Of a stretch of DNA of 64,000 nt, positions 1 through 11,254 are shown piece after piece. The translations under genes and the position numbers were made by a program. Under the pieces are notes generated by a model. That model saw only the letters and a list, made by a program, of their open reading frames with translations, was not told where the DNA came from and did not search any database. Source of the DNA: Sorghum bicolor (Eukaryota > Streptophyta > Magnoliopsida > Poales > Poaceae); NCBI RefSeq assembly GCF_000003195.3, contig NC_012877.2, forward strand, positions 29,816,444 to 29,880,443. Reading direction: 5' to 3'. Every line of letters begins with the position of its first letter. Within the stretch, counting starts at the first letter, position 1.

Positions 1-676
1 CTCGTCCAAGAGAGGTCTCTTGCCCATTTGAACATCAGAGAAACTTGTTGTTGAGCAAGAGAGTAGCAAGAGCCTAGAGAGGATTGAGATTTGAGTGATT
101 TCTTGAGAGAATCCTTCTCTAGTGAGTTCCAAGAGTCAAGTGTGCATCCACCACTCTCTAGAGCCTTGTTTGGGTCAAGTGAGAGTTCTTTGCTTGTTAC
201 TCTTGGTGATCGCCATCACCTAGACGGTTCGGTGGTGATTGGAGGCACGAAGACCGCCCGGAGTTCTTGTGGGTGGCTCGTGTCAAGCTTGTGAGCGGTT
301 TTGGTCGATTCACCGCGACGGAGTGTCGAAGAATCAGCCCGTAGAGAGCACTTGGTCCTTGCGCGGACCAAGGGGGAGCAAGACCCTTGCGCGGGTGCTC
401 CAACGAGGACTAGTGGAGAGTGGCGACTCTCCGATACCTCGGCAAAACATCGCCGAGCACTTTCTTCCACTACTCCTTTACATTCTAGCATTACTTTGTG
501 CTTTTACATTCTTAGAATTGCCATGCTAGAATAGGATTGGAACTAGGTTGCAAAACTTTTATCCGGTAGCTCTCTAGGTCACACTAGGCACAAGGGGTTG
601 AATTAGAGCTTATAGGTTGCTTAAATTTTTAGAGAAGCCCAATTCACCCCCCCTCTTGGGCATCTTGATCCTTTCA
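1..676 (+). repeat. 5' LTR of the copia element, 3' part only
   Basis: Bases 1-676 align to 11683-12357 of the 3' LTR, so about 870 bp of U3 lie outside the window. It ends in CTTTCA three bases before the primer binding site. Short ORFs here are chance readings. Confidence 0.95.
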
Positions 677-678
677 AT

Positions 679-690
679 TGGTATCAGAGC
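679..690 (+). promoter_or_regulatory. Primer binding site (initiator tRNA-Met type), copia element
   Basis: TGGTATCAGAGC, complementary to the 3' end of plant initiator tRNA-Met, starts two bases after the LTR end. It would prime minus-strand cDNA synthesis. Confidence 0.93.
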
Positions 691-729
691 CTAGTGCTCA
701 TTATTTAGGCTTCACCACCTAGAGAAAAG

Positions 730-3147
730 ATGTCTAACGGGGATGGACCGCCACCCATGTTCGATGGGGATGACTTCTCGTATTGGAAAATACGGATGGA
801 GTCATACCTTGAGGCATGCGATGTAAAGTGCCTAAAAGCCGCGACAGAAGGGTTTACCCCTCCGGCAAAAGACACCGCTCTTACTCCACAAGAGCAAGAA
901 AACGAAAAGTGGAATGCGAAGGCCAAAAACCACATCTTTAGAGGCCTTTGCAAAGAGGTGTTCAACCGCGTTAGGAGCCACAAAACCGCCAATGCTCTTT
1001 GGAAGGAACTTTGTGCGCTCCATGAGGGATCAAAGAGTGAACGCGAGGAACGCTATCACTTAGTGATGAACAAGCTTAATACCTTTGAGATGCTTCCAAA
1101 AGAAAATGCTAATGAAATGTATTCTCGCTTGAATGTCATTGTAGAGGAGCTAAATGGACTTGGGCTCAATCAAATGAGTGCGGTGGATGTAGCAAGGAAG
1201 ATACTATGTGTGCTTCCCATTGAGAAATATGGGCACATAGTAACGGTGCTTCATCAAGGAGATCTCTCCACCGCTACACCAACCGCCATATTGGGGAAGA
1301 TCAATGCTCATGAGATGTACATGCACATGAACCCCCAAGATAGCTCCTCATCGGCCAAGAAGGAGAAGAAGGACTTGGCTCTCAAGGCTTCTCATAAGGG
1401 CAAGGCCAAGAAGATTGAAGTTGAGTCATCAACTTCAAGTGATGATGATGCATCTATTGCCCTCATGGTGAGAAGAACTACAAAGATGTTGAAGAAGCTC
1501 AACAAGAATGGAGTCAACTTTGACTCCAAGAAGAAGAAGTTCTTCACAAGTAGCAAGAGAAAGCCCATCTCCGAGATGGATTGCTACAATTATGGTGAGC
1601 TTGGCCATCTTGCTCACCAATGTCCAAAGCCCAAGAAGGACAAATACAAGAAGAAGAATAAAGAGCGAGATGACTCAAGTGATGATGACAAGAATGAGAA
1701 GAAGCAATACAAGAAGAAAGGTGGCAAGAAGAAGGAGCACTACAAGAAGAAGAATGGCAAGGCTTACATTGTTGGTGATTGGCTCACCGACATTGAAAGC
1801 TCAAGTGGTGACTCCTCCAGCAATGAAAGTGATGATGAGAAGGTTGCTGCCATTGCCATCGATGGTCCATCACCATCATCTTCACCACCATCTACATCCT
1901 CTACACACCTATGCCTTATGGCCAAGGGTGACCGGAAGGTACAAAGTGAGGATGAGAGTAGTGAAAGTGATAGTGAATATGAATCACCTTCTTATGATGA
2001 ACTTGTAAAATTGCTAAACAAGTACACAATCATAAGAAAATCTAGAAGTGAAAATGAAAAGCTTGAACTTGAAAATGAAACACTTCTAGCAAAGCTTAAG
2101 TCTAGTGATGAGCTTAGAGACCAAAATGAGATCATGACCACTAAGCTCAAGGAGCTCAAACTCTCTCTAAAAGAGCTCAAAGAAAAACATGATAAACTTG
2201 AGAGTGTTCATGATGAGCTTATCACTAGATATAGAGCAATGAAAGAAGAGCTAACAACTCTAAAAGCAAACTATGACAACCTTGAAATTGCTTATGAACT
2301 TGCAATTGATGAAACACATGTTTCTACTAACAATGTTGCTAAGCTTGATGTAGCCACATCTTGTGATGACTTACTTGTGGAAAGCACAAGCAAATGTGTT
2401 GATTGCAAGGGCAAGAAAGTGGTAGTGGCCGAGAGCTATGAGGACACTATCAAGCTCAAGGATGAAATAATCATGCTCAAGAAAGAGTTGCAAGACCAAG
2501 CCAAGCACAAGACCATTGTGATTGAGTCACTCGATCAAGACAAGAAGCTTGCATATGAGAATAAGTTACTCAAGGAAGAAAATCAATATCTCAAGCTTGG
2601 TTTGATGTATGACAAGCAAGAAGAGGATGAGACATTCATCTTGGATGAGTTAGCTAGCAACAATGACCAAATCATCAAGAAGCTAACTCAAGAGAACAAC
2701 AAGCTCAAGAAAGAGAAGGAACATCTAACCATGGGGTTAGCAAAGTTCACGAAGGGGAAAGACCTTCAAAGTGAGCTTTTCATGAACACCGTCATGAAGA
2801 TGGACAAGAGTGGGATTGGCTACAAGGCTCATCAAACGAAGCTCATCAAGTCACTAGCCAACCATGCTCAACCAAGCAAGTCAAAGCAAAAGAAATGTTT
2901 TGAGTGTGGTCAAGGACACTTTGCTCATGAGTGTAAGGCACCACTACCACCACCCTTGCCCAAGCATGCAAGACCATTTGCCTTCAATGCTCACTACACT
3001 GTTAGGAAAGACAAGAGTGGCAAGGTCAAGGTTAGCTTCATGGGGCCGCCCAACAAGCAAAGGCCAAAGAAGATTTGGGTGCCAAAGCAACTAGTAGAGA
3101 AGGTCAAGGGCCCTAAGCAAATGTGGGTCCCTAAATATCAAGCTTGA
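730..3147 (+). CDS. gag: Gag polyprotein of the SIRE-type copia element
   Basis: An uninterrupted 805-codon ORF whose ATG is the first after the primer binding site. Gag forms the cytoplasmic virus-like particle and packages element RNA. The N-terminal ~200 residues carry the copia gag fold (aromatic FSYWKIRMESYL near residue 20, then a helical region resembling the UBN2/gag family). Residues ~200-400 are Lys/Ser/Asp rich. A first zinc knuckle lies near residue 285 but reads CYNY where CxxC is expected, so one Cys is Tyr. Residues ~430-710 are strongly charged with a heptad-like coiled-coil pattern. A second knuckle (CFECGQGHFAHEC, near 725) has three rather than four residues before His. The length exceeds most copia gags but suits the SIRE/Maximus clade. 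The stop lies 14 bases before the pol frame opens, in another frame. This is the only intact ORF of the element. Confidence 0.9.
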   Translation: MSNGDGPPPMFDGDDFSYWKIRMESYLEACDVKCLKAATEGFTPPAKDTALTPQEQENEKWNAKAKNHIFRGLCKEVFNRVRSHKTANALWKELCALHEGSKSEREERYHLVMNKLNTFEMLPKENANEMYSRLNVIVEELNGLGLNQMSAVDVARKILCVLPIEKYGHIVTVLHQGDLSTATPTAILGKINAHEMYMHMNPQDSSSSAKKEKKDLALKASHKGKAKKIEVESSTSSDDDASIALMVRRTTKMLKKLNKNGVNFDSKKKKFFTSSKRKPISEMDCYNYGELGHLAHQCPKPKKDKYKKKNKERDDSSDDDKNEKKQYKKKGGKKKEHYKKKNGKAYIVGDWLTDIESSSGDSSSNESDDEKVAAIAIDGPSPSSSPPSTSSTHLCLMAKGDRKVQSEDESSESDSEYESPSYDELVKLLNKYTIIRKSRSENEKLELENETLLAKLKSSDELRDQNEIMTTKLKELKLSLKELKEKHDKLESVHDELITRYRAMKEELTTLKANYDNLEIAYELAIDETHVSTNNVAKLDVATSCDDLLVESTSKCVDCKGKKVVVAESYEDTIKLKDEIIMLKKELQDQAKHKTIVIESLDQDKKLAYENKLLKEENQYLKLGLMYDKQEEDETFILDELASNNDQIIKKLTQENNKLKKEKEHLTMGLAKFTKGKDLQSELFMNTVMKMDKSGIGYKAHQTKLIKSLANHAQPSKSKQKKCFECGQGHFAHECKAPLPPPLPKHARPFAFNAHYTVRKDKSGKVKVSFMGPPNKQRPKKIWVPKQLVEKVKGPKQMWVPKYQA

Positions 3148-3161
3148 TCTCTTGTGTGTAG

Positions 3162-6100
3162 GTGAACTACAAGACCGGTGGATCACATTGGGTAATTGAT
3201 AGTGGTTGCACTCAACATATGATCGGAGATCCCCGGATGTTCACCTCTCTTGATGAAGATGTTGACAACCAAGAGAAAATCACATTTGGTGACAATTCAA
3301 AAGGCAAGGTCAAGGTACTAGGAAAGGTTGCTATATCAAATGACAACTCCATCACCAATGTGCTCTATGTGCAATCATTGAGTTTCAACTTGCTCTCGGT
3401 TGGACAACTTTGTGATCTTGGATTTGAATGCTTATTCAAGAAGAAGGAAGTGATTGTGACCAAGGAAGATGACAATGAAGTGATATTCAAAGGCTTCCGA
3501 CACAACAACCTATATGTAGTTGATTTCTCATCCGATGAAGTTGATGTCAAGACTTGCTTATTCACCAAGACCTCACTTGGGTGGTTGTGGCATAGAAGGT
3601 TAGCACATGTTGGAATGGGCACACTCAAGAAGTTGATGAAGAAAGAATTGATTAGAGGCTTGAAGGACGTGACATTTGAGAAGGACAAGCTTTGTAGTGC
3701 ATGTCAAGCCGGCAAGCAAGTTGCAAACACTCATCCAACCAAGGCCTATCTCTCTACTTCAAGAGTGCTTGAGCTACTTCACATGGATTTATTTGGACCA
3801 ACCACATATGCTAGTCTTGGAGGCAACAAATATTGCTTGGTCATAGTTGATGATTTCTCCTGGTACACTTGGACATTCTTCTTGCAAGACAAGGCCGAAA
3901 TTGCATCAATATTCAAGAAGTTTGCAAAGAATGCCCAAAATCAATTTGATGTCAAGATCAAGAAGATTAGAAGTGACAATGGCAAAGAATTTGACAACAC
4001 CAACATTGAAGAGTATTGCGATGAAGTGGGAATCAAGCATGAGTTCTCCTCAACATACACACCACAACAAAATGGGGTTGTAGAAAGAAAGAACCGGACA
4101 TTGATCACCTTGGCAAGAACAATGCTAGATGAGTATAACACTTCGGAGAAGATGTGGGCCGAGGCAATCAACACCGCATGCTATGCTTCAAACCGGCTCT
4201 TTCCTCACAAGTTCCTAGAGAAGACACCATATGAGTTGCTCAATGGGAAGAAGCCCGATGTCTCATTCTTTAGAGTGTTTGGGTGCAAATGCTACATCTA
4301 CAAGAAGCGCCAACACTTGGGAAAGTTCCAAAGAAGATGTGACATTGGCTACTTGGTTGGCTATTCATCAAAGTCAAAGGCATATAGGGTCTTTAACCAT
4401 GCCACAAACATAGTTGAAGAAACATTTGATGTTGAATTTGATGAAACTAATGGCTCGCAAGGAGCAAGTGATAATCTTGATGATGTAGGTGGTGAACCAT
4501 TGAGTGATGCCATGAAAAACATGCCGGTGGGAGACATCAAGCCAAAAGAAGATGATGATGATGTGCAAGTCATTGAGCCATCATCCACCTCACATGTACC
4601 ACAAGATGAAGACAAGGACGTGAGAGATGCTCATGAAGACACCCAAGTCACTCATGAGCAAGCGGTGGCACAAGCACAAGATGTTGATGCTCCCCAACCA
4701 ACCCCTCAAGTGGCGCCAAGAAGAACATCACATCTCCTCCAAGATCACTCTCAAGATCTCATCATTGGGAGTCCATCACGTGGTGTAACAACTCGTTCTA
4801 GACATGCTTTATTTATTGAACATCACGCTTTTGTGTCTCTTGAAGATGAACCAAAGACTATAGAGGAAGCTCTTCGCGATGCGGATTGGATCATGGCCAT
4901 GCAAGAGGAGTTGAACAACTTCTCTCGCAATCAAGTATGGACACTTGAAGAGCGACCCAAAGATGCAAGAGTGATTGGAACAAAGTGGGTCTTCTGGAAC
5001 AAGAAGGATGATCAAGGCAAAGTGGTGCGCAACAAGGCAAGACTTGTGGCGAAAGGCTTTTCACAAGTGAAAGGTCTTGACTTCAGTGAAACCTTTGCAC
5101 CGGTGGCAAGACTTGAAGCAATCCGTATCCTACTTGCATATGCATCTAGTCATGATATCAAGTTATTTCAAATGGATGTGAAAAGTGCCTTTTTGAATGG
5201 ATATATTAATGAGCTTGTCTATGTTGAGCAACCCCCGGTTTTGAAGACCCTAGGTACCCCAAGCATGTCTACCGGTTGTCCAAGGCTCTCTATGGTCTCA
5301 AGCAAGCTCCTAGAGCTTGGTATGAGAGGCTTAGGGACTTCCTCATTGAGAAGGGCTTCAAGATTGGGAAAGTTGACACAACACTCTTCACCAAGAAAAT
5401 GAATGGGGAAATCTTCATTTGCCAAGTTTATGTTGATGATATTATTTTTGGCTCTACTAATAAAGATTTTTGCAAGGAATTTGGTGATTTGATGTCCAAG
5501 GAGTTTGAGATGTCCATGGTTGGCGAGCTATCCTTCTTCCTATGATTTCAAGTCAAGCAAATGAAGGAAGGAGTTTTCATATCTCAAGAGAAGTACACTC
5601 AAGATCTTCTCAAGAGGTTCAAGATGATGGATTGCAAGCCAATCAAGACTCCCATGGCATCAAATGGGCATCTCGACTTGGATGAGGGAGGTAACCCAAT
5701 TGACAAAACTCTCTATCGCTCCATGATAGGAAGTCTACTCTACCTCACCGCATCTAGGCCGATATCATGTTTAGTGTGTGTATGTGCGCTAGATATCAAG
5801 CAATGCCTATGGAATCTCACTTGATTGCGGTCAAGAGAATTCTTAGGTATCTAAAATACACACCTTGCCTAGGTTTGTGGTATCCCAAAGGTGCAAGATT
5901 CCAACATGTAGGCTATTCCGATTCGGATTATGCCGGGTGCCGGATTGATAGGAAAAGCACATCCGGAGGGTGCCACTTCCTAGGTAGATCACTTGTCTCT
6001 TGGATGTCAAAGAAACAAAATAGTGTTGCCTTGTCAACGGCCGAGGCGGAATACATTGCCGCCGGTGCTTGTTGTGCACAAATACTCTACATGAAACAAA

Positions 6101-6387
6101 CTTTGCTAGACTATGAAGTAGTACTAGACAAAGTACCTTTGTTGTGTGACAACGAAAGTGCCGTAAAACTTGCAAACAACCCGGTTCAACACACCCGCAC
6201 AAAACATATTGACATCCGCTACCACTTTCTTAGGGATCACATTGCTAAAGGTGACATATCTCTAGAGAATGTGGGAACGGAAAATCAATTGGCGGATATC
6301 TTCACAAAACCCCTAGATGAAGCCAGGTTTTGTATGTTAAGAAATGAACTTAATGTGCTTGACCTCTCTAACTTCACTAAAAGATAA
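3162..6387 (+). pseudogene. pol: Pol polyprotein (protease, integrase, RT, RNase H) of the copia element, disrupted
   Basis: Copia-order pol opening directly after a TAG. Protease: IDSGCTQHM near residue 12. Integrase: His-His-Cys-Cys zinc region (WHRRLAHVG...CSACQAGK) and core motifs (LHMDLFGP, IRSDNGKEF, PQQNGVVERKNRT) carrying the D-D-E residues. RT: KARLVAKGFSQ and FQMDVKSAFLNG in the first segment; the YVDD active site is at about 5429-5440 in a later frame. RNase H: SDSDYAG and STAEAEYIA, ending at 6387. Damage: a one-base loss near 5236 at a G run, an in-frame TGA at 5543-5545, and a second one-base loss near 5762, also at a G run. RT and RNase H are therefore split over three segments and no full polyprotein can be made. 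The lineage call rests on overall resemblance. Confidence 0.92.
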
Positions 6388-6898
6388 AAGTTGTGTGTTG
6401 AAACTTGTAAATAACCTTTGTTTTGCATATCATGCATACTAAAACTAAAATACAACTTGCATGTAGGGCTTGTCTAACATGGTTAAGATAACCCCCTTGT
6501 GTGTGTGAAAAAGCTTAACCTTGGATCAAACTTGACAAGCTTTAGTTTACTTTCAAGTATTGCACTACACCTCATATCATATGCATGCTTGTTAGTTGAT
6601 CGTTTCTTTTCGGTTATTCGTTGAGCATCCGCTGTGTTCGTCCATAGATAGGGGGACCATTCAAAGCTCATTATGATTCTAACCCCTAGCTTTATGGCCA
6701 TATGATGCTCCTTGGTGGTATTCTCGACTATTTTCATAAAAACTACTAAGCCTATGGCTAAATATTTGTGAAAACTTGAGGGTTTGAGAGAAGTCACTCA
6801 TACCAGTTCCATTTGGTGTTTATTTGTGTGTCTCTGAAGATGGAACTTGGTTGGGTCAAAGTCGGGCGTAGTGCTTCGTTGAAAAAGTGCTCAGAGGA

Positions 6899-7180
6899 GC
6901 ACCGGACGATGCACCAGACGATGCACCGGACTCTACCTCTGCACGTCCGGTGCGGTGAGTGTGCCAGACTGCACTCACCGGACGCAGGAAACAGTGTCCC
7001 TGCAGCATCCAGTGAGGTGCGTCCGGTGCTCACCTGGCGTGACCTAAAGCACCGGACGCTAAAGCCAGCGTCCGGTGGCCATCGTCCGGTGCAAAGCCGA
7101 ATTGCATACCTCTCTGTGCATGAGTCCGGTGGTCACCGGACGTGTCCGGTGCCACATTAAGAGCGTCCGGTGACCCCGCG
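6899..7180. repeat. Cluster of CACCGGACG / CGTCCGGTG words in both orientations
   Basis: More than ten copies of an 8-10 bp word (CACCGGAC or its reverse complement GTCCGGTG) lie within ~280 bp, irregularly spaced and in both orientations, so many pairs could form hairpins. The same word is clustered in the U3 part of the 3' LTR at 11255-11615. No protein or RNA gene is recognised here. Confidence 0.8.
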
Positions 7181-7426
7181 GTGGACGCTTAAAGCCCGCG
7201 CCCAGGGACATCACGCGGTCAGTTTTTTTTTCTCCCGATCTCGCCCGACCAAATCCGCCGCGTCCGCGACCTGCGCTTGTGCCCTAAATCTCCGAATCCG
7301 TCGCCGCCATCGTGTCTCCGATCCCCGGCGACCTTGACGGTTTCCACGCGCCAGATTCGCCGCGGATCCGTCCCTCTTCCCTTTCTTCTCGCGGGGATCC
7401 GTTTTCGCGAGATTTCAAGGGTTTGG

Positions 7427-7711
7427 GTAAGTCAGTTGATCCATGCCCTTAAGGTGCTTGAGTTTTTGCCTCAAAGGATTAGAAAAGGATTGTTGATCTC
7501 GATCTTCTCCATTCCTCCTGTGCAGCACCATAAGGAAAGGATTCGCGTTCTCCGGCGGTTTCCAATCGTGGTACTTTATCCGGAACGCGTCCCGTCTTCG
7601 GATCGTAAGCCGTTCGCACCCGTTTTTATCTGTTCTTGCGTTCCATAGGGTTTTCTCACCTCTAGTCGTTATAGTTTCTTATATATACCCTATCTTGTCT
7701 ATTCTCTGCAG
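7427..7711 (+). other. Candidate intron in the leader of the third ORF
   Basis: A strong donor (GTAAGT at 7427-7432) and an acceptor after a pyrimidine-rich stretch (CTCTGCAG ending at 7711) bracket 285 bp between the GC-rich leader and the ATG at 7775. Transcript evidence is needed; the call rests on splice-site quality alone. Confidence 0.4.
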
Positions 7712-7774
7712 TGCGTTAATCTCCTTTGCCAGTTGGTTATTTGTCGGCCGTTCGATCAGTCAGTAGTTCTTGCA

Positions 7775-10360
7775 ATGGCACGTTGCAAGAATGTCAGTGG
7801 ACCGGCAGCCAGCGCAGGGGGTTCCCTAGGGGGTGATGGTGGAGGTGATCCTCCCCGTCGCCTGTCAGCGGCAGAGAAGGGCAAAGGAAAGAAGTTGGCC
7901 ACCAAGAAGCGCAAGGCCAGCGACAGAGAGGTAGCTGAGGCAGTTGCAGCAGCAGCAGAGGCAGCTGAGAGGGGAGGACGGTCAGGTGCCCTACGGATTG
8001 GGGTAGATCTCACGCCACGTCAGATGCGTGCAGTACTTGAGGCCGAGGCTCGACATGGATCACCACCAGGCACCATCATGCTAGGAGGGCAGCGTGTTAG
8101 GATCAATGTCAGAGAGCCAGCTCAGGAGGATCCAGACACAGACACAGAGGCATAGGCCCAGACAGAGGGTCCAGCAGAGGGATAGGAGCAGGAGCAGCCG
8201 CTCAGGAGGTTGACTCGTGCACGTACCCAGGCCACTCCTCGGACTGGTACGCCGGGCCAGTCTAGCTCCACTGCTCGTGCCACACCAGCCAGAGGCACTC
8301 CAGCTTCACGACAGAGGCCAGTCAGGATCCACAGGGATCTCACACTTGTGTCAGCTAGAGAGATCTAGCAGCTACGGTTCGTTCCATTTCCTACCTGGTT
8401 TCTAGTTGCTAGGGATCCTCGAGCAGGTGCCAGATTTTACACAGTCGTCTAGGAGGACATCTACGAGGCACTGGTTTGCTCTCAGTCTCAGTTCAGGGAG
8501 CACCGAGTTATTGATCTTGAGATACTCGGGAACGTGGTTGGGGCAGATATTCGTCAGTATTTCACCTACCTCCACAGTCTCCCAGAGTTGCTAGCACTCC
8601 CTGGTACTTATTGAGAGCAGTGGGTTAGAGAGTTCTACGCGTCAGTGTGGGTTTCTCCAGATCATAGTTACATTCACTATGCACTGGCAGGCACCGATTA
8701 CAGAGTGACAGCTCAGAGGGCTAGAGAGGTACTGGGGTTGAGAGCCTACTCCACCAGGATTCACCAACTGTGCTACGGGAATGTTGAGCCTCCCCAACGT
8801 CCTCACGGTGGTGAGATACCACCAGTTGATTTCGTGGCTCCTTGTTTCCGTCCACCGTTTGGAGAGGGCTCCAGCAGGACAGTGGGAGACCTGACACGAC
8901 CAGCTAGGATCCTTGACTTTGTGTTGAGGAAGACTCTTCTCCCCAGGACAGGTTACAAAGATGGATTCACTCGTATCCAGCAGTGGCTCGTTGCTCACCT
9001 CATCTCCCAGACGCAGTTTGACTTGTGGGATCTAATCGTTTCAGAGATTGAGGACACCATCTCAGAGAGTTTCAGGGGACGGCGTCAGTTGCCGTATGCA
9101 CATTGGATTACTCTTCTTATTCTCCGTGCCAGGCCACTTCCCTTGCCAGCTCACTTGTAGAGGGAGTTGACAGAGTCAGACACAGTCTTCCCCCACTACG
9201 ACCCCAGGCAGATGCTGCGAGCACACCACGACCTCAGAGCTACACCTCCTCCTCGTGCTCCTCGTGGACAGGTGCCCCCACCTTCTCCTAGGGGCACTCG
9301 CAGTACAGCTGTAGTACCAGAGACCGAGGAGCAGCAGGACATATCCATTGGGGCTTTCGTAGATGCAGAGGCTGAGGGAGAGTTTGACTTCGCCTCAGAC
9401 AGCTCGGATGATGACTATCAGCCGCCAGTGTCAGACCTCCCTCCTAGAGCACACGACCACGCGGCAGGGGGCTCTTCTAGTGCTTCAGACCCAGCCTTAC
9501 TTGCTATCTTAGAGGGTATGAGGGCAGATCAGCGCCGTGCAGCTGAGGAGCAGGCGAGGAGAGACAGGGACCAGGCTGCCATCAATGCAGCCATGCAGGC
9601 CAGGCAGGATGAGCTCCAGCGTCAGCTTCTTACCTTTCAGGAGCAGCAGTTTGCGTTCCACGCCCAGCAGACAGCGATGATGGCCGCTCTCATGGCCGCC
9701 TCAGGGATTCAGCTTCCGCAGATTCAGCTCCCAGGCACTTCGACTGTCAGGCCACCCACTCCAGCGCCTCAGACTCAGATTCAGTCCCAGCAGCCTCTCC
9801 AGCTACCCGCTCAGAGTCAGCCGTTCTCGACGCCTCAGCACCAGGTCTCCCAGGGTGCTATCTCCTCTGGCTTTGAGCAGGTACCACAGTTTACACCTCT
9901 CCACTCTGGTTTCACACCTCAGTCAGCATCAGCGTCACAGCTAGTGTGGGACTCGTCGACAGACCCGCACCTCAGCTTCACCTACAGTGCTCTGACTGGT
10001 GACCCTACGCCTCCTCCTCTGCAGGCCCCTACAGCCTTTACAGCACCAGTCACCACTACTGAGCGTCTGTCGTCGTCAGTAGCGTCGTCTGAGCAGCTAG
10101 CACCGTCTTCTACCATTCCAGAGACGTCAGCTACCGCGACCAAGTCCGTGCCAGCTTCTTCAGTAGGACTCGAGAAGCCAGCACAGCCAGTAACAGCTCC
10201 CGCACCTACAGAGCAGATCCGGACCGCTTCGCCAGCACGTGCAGCTTCAGAGGGTCACTCCACCTCGTCCGCCTCGACGGCCGACGGTTCAGACGATGCA
10301 GCTCGCTTTGAGGCCGTGCCGAGGGACTCCACTGCTTCGCCTCCTCCATCGCCTTCTTAG
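7775..10360 (+). pseudogene. Third ('env-like') ORF of the SIRE-type element, six in-frame stops
   Basis: One reading frame runs from the ATG at 7775 (MARCKNVSG) to TAG at 10358-10360, about 860 codons, interrupted by TAG at 8153, 8183, 8366, 8450 and 9158 and TGA at 8612. No frame change is needed. The N-terminus is basic (KGKGKKLATKKRKA, a likely nuclear localisation signal). The middle (about 8615-9150, FYASVWVSPDHSYIHY onward) resembles the 'putative plant transposon protein' domain found in many grass retroelement ORFs. The C-terminus is Gln/Pro/Ser rich and low complexity. SIRE1 relatives carry an ORF here called env-like; I see no signal peptide or membrane span, so an envelope role is not supported. 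All six stops can come from CAG or CGA by a single C-to-T change. Confidence 0.72.
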
Positions 10361-10812
10361 GTTTTTGGCGTTTGATGCCAAAGGGGGAGAGAGTGTGAGT
10401 ATGAGAGTTAGGAGTTAGGGGAGCTAGAGAGCTAGAGAGGGCTTTTATTCTTTTGAGATACTCTTTTGTGTGCTACTTTTTCATGCATCACGTTTACCTT
10501 TATGCTTTGCATTTGTGTGAGATATACTTTGGTTGTGAGACATGGCTTGTGCTTAATGTGATATCTTAATGTCATGTACTTTGGCTCATATTTCCTTTGC
10601 TTCCGCGTTTTACTCCATTGTACTTATGAGCCTTGTGTTTATATCTTGTTGTATACCACTCACATATTTGGATGCAGGATGTTGGACTTGGTTGATATAA
10701 GCATGTCTAATCTCTTTGCTCTTATTGTACCATGCTTATTGAAACAAAGTCATTGAAAACCTCAACTCTTTTCATACTCGAGGTTGTCATCAATCACCAA
10801 AAAGGGGGAGAT
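10361..10812 (+). other. 3' untranslated region and polypurine tract of the copia element
   Basis: No ORF of note. Two purine tracts occur: AAAGGGGGAGAGAG at about 10379-10392 just after the third ORF, and AAAAAGGGGGAGAT at 10799-10812 directly before the 3' LTR. The latter is the expected plus-strand primer; the former is a near copy. Confidence 0.8.
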
Positions 10813-11254
10813 TGAAAGAGCATCTAGGCCCTTGGTGATTTTGGTGATTAATGACATTGTTGATTACTATGACTAACGTGTGTTTTTGCAGAGGCAAAGT
10901 CATAGGTAAGGTCATGGTAAACAGGTACTCGATGGACAGGAACGTACATGCCTACTTAATAGTGGAAATCATTTCGGTTTTCAAAGGATGGATGGACATC
11001 ATCGAGACTAGACTAGGTCTAAGTGCCATATGGTGAAGAAGGGCTCTTAGAGTAGTTTAGGACTTTGTTTTCCTTTGACCGTACTATTAAGAGGGGCTTT
11101 GATCTAGTAGCTTGACTTAGGCAAGGCTTTAGGTTTAGGTGTGGTGTACACTTGGTAAACCTAGCATTAGGCAGCTCAGAGATAGTCCTTAGATCGAGAG
11201 GAACAAACTTCGTTTTGGAGCGATCGCGTTTCGACGAAGTTTGGGTGCCCAAAG

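Larger units (their letters stand above)
6388..7774 (+). other. Interval between pol and the third ORF: spacer plus GC-rich leader
   Basis: About 1.4 kb with no credible protein. 6388-6890 is AT-rich spacer. 6899-7180 holds a cluster of CACCGGAC/GTCCGGTG words (separate entry). From about 7190 the sequence turns GC-rich with the look of a plant 5' leader (CG-rich, many CCG/TCG triplets), then a possible intron, then the ATG at 7775. A leader for a spliced or subgenomic transcript of the third ORF is inference. Confidence 0.6.

Noticed and set aside
5236..5762. Programmed frameshifting or stop readthrough in copia pol
   Set aside because: Single-base losses at G runs plus a stop inside RT/RNase H are scattered within conserved domains, which fits decay rather than a gag-pol boundary signal.
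8153..9160. Reassigned or suppressed amber codon in the third ORF
   Set aside because: TAG dominates the stops, but CAG deamination explains this more simply and plant nuclear code is standard.
7775..10360. Retroviral-type envelope protein
   Set aside because: The ORF sits where SIRE elements carry 'env-like' genes, but no signal peptide, membrane span or fusion motif is visible; kept as a third ORF of unknown role.
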